DNA of 64,000 bases from CAVYVZ01 sp963772065 (GTDB taxonomy: Bacteria; Acidobacteriota; Vicinamibacteria; Vicinamibacterales; UBA2999), in the NCBI GenBank assembly GCA_963772065.1, contig CAVYVZ010000009.1, positions 310,001 to 374,000 on the forward strand, in the 5' to 3' direction. The stretch's first letter is position 1. The number at the start of each line of letters is the position of its first letter. This document shows, piece by piece, positions 61,438 to 64,000 of this stretch. The position numbers and the translations under genes were made by a program. Below the pieces are notes generated by a model. It was not told the origin of the DNA. It ran no database searches and saw nothing but the letters and a program-made list of their open reading frames with translations.

Positions 61438-61677
61438 ACCTCCGCTCATGACTCACGCGGAGGTTGCCCACCGTAGCGCAAGGCGCGAAGGTGGGCCTGT
61501 CCATACGTTCGCAGCGAGCTACGGTTGGCAAGCCATCCTTCGCCAGAGATCACGCGAAAGGTACTTCGCAAGACCAAGCGAGCTCACACCACCACAGGCG
61601 AAGGTGGAAGCGCGAAGGTGGACCACTACCGGCAACCCCAGTGGTAGTGGGTCAGTTTGGTTGGGTTGTCATCCCTT
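61437..61677. repeat. Hairpin and GCGAAGGTGG repeats downstream of tRNA-Glu
   Basis: A perfect 9-bp hairpin, AACCTCCGC (61437-61445) and GCGGAGGTT (61457-61465), starts at the tRNA CCA. It lacks a T-run but may stop or process the tRNA transcript. GCCCACC (61466-61472) and GGTGGGC (61490-61496) form a second hairpin containing GCGCGAAGG. GCGAAGGTGG recurs twice around 61600-61622. No gene is evident here. Confidence 0.6.
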
Positions 61678-61893
61678 TCACAAACCCAACGGATGTGGCA
61701 GCGGCTTGTCAGGTACCGCCTTCTTGCGGGCCAATGCGCTGGATGCCGCGCCGAAAGCCATGCCAAATGAGACGCTCAGGCCGACGCCAAGGGCGACTCC
61801 CACGGCTACGTTCTGCATGGCCGCCCCCAGCGCGGCTCCGACACCCAGACCCATACTGATGCCAACGCCAACGCCTACGTATTTGCGGTTCAT
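61678..61893 (-). CDS. Small glycine-zipper-like membrane protein
   Basis: 71 residues from ATG 61893, preceded by GAGGGG as RBS. MNRKYVGVGVGISMGLGVGA and AVGVALGVGLSVSFGMAFGA form two hydrophobic helices with small-residue spacing (GxxxG/AxxxG), then a basic, proline-containing tail. Glycine-zipper proteins oligomerise in membranes. Function unknown. The frame extends 25 residues upstream, but the chosen start has the RBS. It lies in an otherwise gene-poor stretch beside a nuclease remnant. Confidence 0.5.
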   Translation of the reverse strand: MNRKYVGVGVGISMGLGVGAALGAAMQNVAVGVALGVGLSVSFGMAFGAASSALARKKAVPDKPLPHPLGL

Positions 61894-62065
61894 AAAGCCC
61901 CTCAACCAAAGGGTGCCACAATTTTCCTCAATGGACCAACGTGATTCGCCACCGGGCGCGCAGCGCAAACTGAGACAGTGCCACCCCAGTTGGCAGTTCC
62001 CGCGACCAAATTTCCGATCATTAAGGAGTTCGCGGCCTCTTTTGGAACGGCCGGAAGCTTGCTCG

Positions 62066-62283
62066 ATGAGCGATCGACCACCACGGTATTACACCGGTGT
62101 GACCTCCGACGTCGCGAGACGACACGCCGACACAACGCGGGCAGCTGCAGCCACACGGCTAAGCATCGGCCGTGGTTTATTGATGTTGTCGTTGAATTCG
62201 CCGACGAGCGACGTGCCCTTGCCTTTGAGCGCTACCTGAAGTCCGGGTCCGGTGCCACGTTTTCCAAGCGTCATCTGCGATAG
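62066..62283 (+). pseudogene. GIY-YIG endonuclease remnant
   Basis: From ATG 62066 one frame reads RPPRYYTGVTSDVARRHAD (the YIG half). After one missing base between 62131 and 62132, another frame reads HNAGSCSHTAKHRPW and ends FERYLKSGSGATFSKRHL before TAG at 62283. These match UPF0213-type GIY-YIG proteins. The leading beta strand with the GIY half (VYIL-type) is not found upstream, so the copy is truncated as well as frameshifted. The preceding 61894-62065 holds nothing recognisable. Confidence 0.7.
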
Positions 62284-62310
62284 CTGCACGCTGGTTTCGC
62301 ATCTTCTGGT

Positions 62311-64000
62311 CTATGGCTCGAATGCATCCCAAGCTCTCCGTACCCGCTCCATCAGGCGGCGGAACCGCGGCTCACCTCGAAGGTTGGCGAGAAACGGCTC
62401 GTACTCCGACAGCCATGGCGCGTTGATGAACCCGAATTCGACGGCGCGTTCGATGAAATCGATCGCCGCTTCAGGCTCATTCACCAGCGCGAAGCAATCG
62501 GCAACCCACCAGGCGAAGATCTCATCCGACTTCGCCGCGGCGCGCAGCTGGGGCGTCATGATGCGCAGCAGCTCGTCGCGCTCACCGCGGAGCGCGCAGG
62601 CCATGGCCGGCGCCAACCTCGCCCATACCATGGCGGATGTGTCACGCGCCACCGCGTCGAGCATCGCCATGCCCTCTTCGCGACGCCCGTTCGCCGCCAG
62701 CATCAGCGAGTGGATCATCCGTGGCGTCGGGTTCGCTGGATCGATGTCGACCGAGCGTTGCGTCCAGGTGAGCGCCTGGGGATAGTTGCCGTCGAACATC
62801 TCGACCATCCCGTACATCGTCAGGTTGATTGACGTCAGTGGATCCACCTGCTGTAGGCGATCCATCAGCGCGCGCGCGAGGTCGGGTCGCCCGGAAACGC
62901 CGTAGTGATAGCCAAGCCACAGCAGCGCCTCGGGATCATTGGGATCGAGTACCAGCGCCTTCTTGTAATCGCGCGCCGCTCCGTTCGGGTTGGCACGGTT
63001 GTGTCGGATCGCGCCGCGGAGACCATACCCTTTCGAGGATTCCGGGTTGAGGGCGAACACCTTCGCGGCGCAGGCTTCCGCCTTCCGCAGGTACTCGTCG
63101 TACTGCGACACGGGTACCATGCCGACGTTGACATGCTGCCAGTAGATGAGTCCCTCGGCGACGAACAGCAGCTCGTTGTCGCCAACAATGTCCTGCGCGT
63201 GCCGGACGAGCTGAAGAGCATGGTCGAGCGACTGCGTATTGAAGCTCCAGATCTCCTGCCGCGCGAGCAGGTAGTACTCGTACGCACGCACATCTCCGAT
63301 GGGACGTTGCGCAAGGCGCCGATCCTCGGTCGGCGTGAGTTTGAGCCGCAGTGCGTCCACGATCTGCCGAGAGAGACGCTCCTGAATCTCGAAGACGTCC
63401 TCCAGCGTGCCGTTGAACTTGTCGGCCCAGAGCTGCGCGTCGGCCCTGGCGTCTACGAGCTGCGCCGTGATCGCGGAGGCCCGAACCAGCGCGCCGGATG
63501 CTTCCGGTCAACACGTAGCGCGCGCCGAGCTCGCGCGCGATGGTACGCAGGTCCTTGTCGCTTCCCTTCAAGCGCATCGCCGATTGTCGCGAGATGACGC
63601 GCAGCGTCTTGATCATCGAGAGGTCGGTGATCACCTCGTCGGTCAGGCCATCGGCGAAATGATCGCTCTCCTGCTCCCCGCTCACGCTCGCGAACGGCAG
63701 CACGGCGACCGTCGGTAATTCCGTTCGCCCCATTAACCCCGAGCCAAGGGTTTGCGCGGAAGCGAGGTTGTCGAGCACCTCAAGGATCTCGCGCGCGCTG
63801 GCCGGCCGATCGTCGGGGTCCTTCTGGAGACAACATTCGACGAGCGCGGCTAGTGCCTCGGGGACATCTGATCGCTTCGTCACGATCGGCAGAGGCGCGT
63901 CGACGATGTGGGCGCGAATCAGCGATGCGGCCGAACCAGCAAAGGGCGGCTCGCCCGCGATCACTTCGTAGGCAACGCAGCCTAGCGCGTAGAGATCGAT
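62311..64000 (-). CDS. Serine/threonine protein kinase with TolB-like and TPR domains, N-terminus outside window, one frameshift
   Basis: Reading in from 64000: IDLYALGCVAYEVIAGEPPF and CLQKDPDDRPASAREILEVL are the kinase C-lobe. PTVAVLPFASVSGEQESDHF with ARELGARYVLTGSIRRAG is the TolB-like adenylate-cyclase-type module. After one extra base at 63472, ITAQLVDARADAQLWADKF and a long TPR region follow to the stop at 62311. This architecture is frequent in Acidobacteria. The catalytic N-lobe is beyond the window. With the break repaired the gene is intact as far as seen. Confidence 0.87.

Noticed and set aside
61978..62283. Intact 101-residue protein gene
   Set aside because: Only its second half matches GIY-YIG; the first half is out of frame with the conserved RYYTGVTS segment, so it is a broken gene.

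Overview
The window is GC-rich chromosomal DNA from a Gram-negative bacterium. The best fit is Acidobacteriota, probably a Vicinamibacteria-like lineage. This is inferred from two VWFA proteins of the type widespread in Acidobacteria, an Oar-like TonB-dependent receptor with an N-terminal carboxypeptidase-regulatory domain, an exported multihaem cytochrome fused to HEAT/TPR repeats, a membrane dehydrogenase with one CXXCH motif, and a PknB-type kinase with TolB/TPR domains. No 16S rRNA gene is present to confirm it.

Layout. 1-6.4 kb (minus strand): haem operon hemX/ccsA-like, hemA, hemC, cobA-hemD fusion, hemB, hemL (cut by the window edge). 6.6-8.4 kb: two exported VWFA proteins. 8.6-18.1 kb (plus): a respiratory complex I operon nuoA-C-D-H-J-K-L-M-N, with none of the Fe-S subunits B, E, F, G or I. 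18.1-20.5 kb: the Fo half of ATP synthase (atpZ, atpI-like, B, E, F) without F1. 20.5-22.3 kb: two membrane proteins. 22.37-22.56 kb: a candidate structured RNA ending in a strong intrinsic terminator. 22.7-30.5 kb: octahaem cytochrome, TPR protein, a beta-lactamase-fold/NamZ fusion, a frameshifted exported protein and a diguanylate cyclase. 30.5-35.1 kb (minus): haem O/A synthesis (ctaB, ctaA), DUF420, cupredoxin lipoprotein and M23 peptidase. 35.2-61.3 kb: an ABC-2 exporter followed by a large L-rhamnose/rhamnoside locus. 61.4-64 kb: tRNA-Glu(CTC), hairpin repeats, a small glycine-rich membrane protein, a GIY-YIG nuclease remnant and a Ser/Thr kinase running off the end.

How the rhamnose locus fits together (inference). 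An outer-membrane receptor and an ABC importer (rhaT-P-Q-S) bring in rhamnose or rhamnosides. A Gfo/Idh/MocA oxidoreductase, two 3-keto-disaccharide hydrolase (DUF1080) proteins, sugar isomerase-like enzymes and a membrane dehydrogenase could oxidise and cleave glycosides through 3-keto intermediates. RhaM, RhaI, RhaB and a fused aldolase/dehydrogenase then process L-rhamnose. A regulator with an IclR-like HTH joined to a periplasmic-binding-protein-type sensor sits between the catabolic genes and the receptor.

Two window-wide observations stand out. First, many gene borders carry short word repeats, mostly heptamers, that begin at or contain the stop codon of the upstream gene and are usually followed by their own reverse complement. 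Each locus uses a different word. Second, at least seven single-base reading-frame breaks interrupt otherwise intact genes (nuoL, a 28-kb exported protein, the TonB receptor, rhaT twice, GIY-YIG, the kinase), which suggests residual sequencing indels at least as much as real decay.
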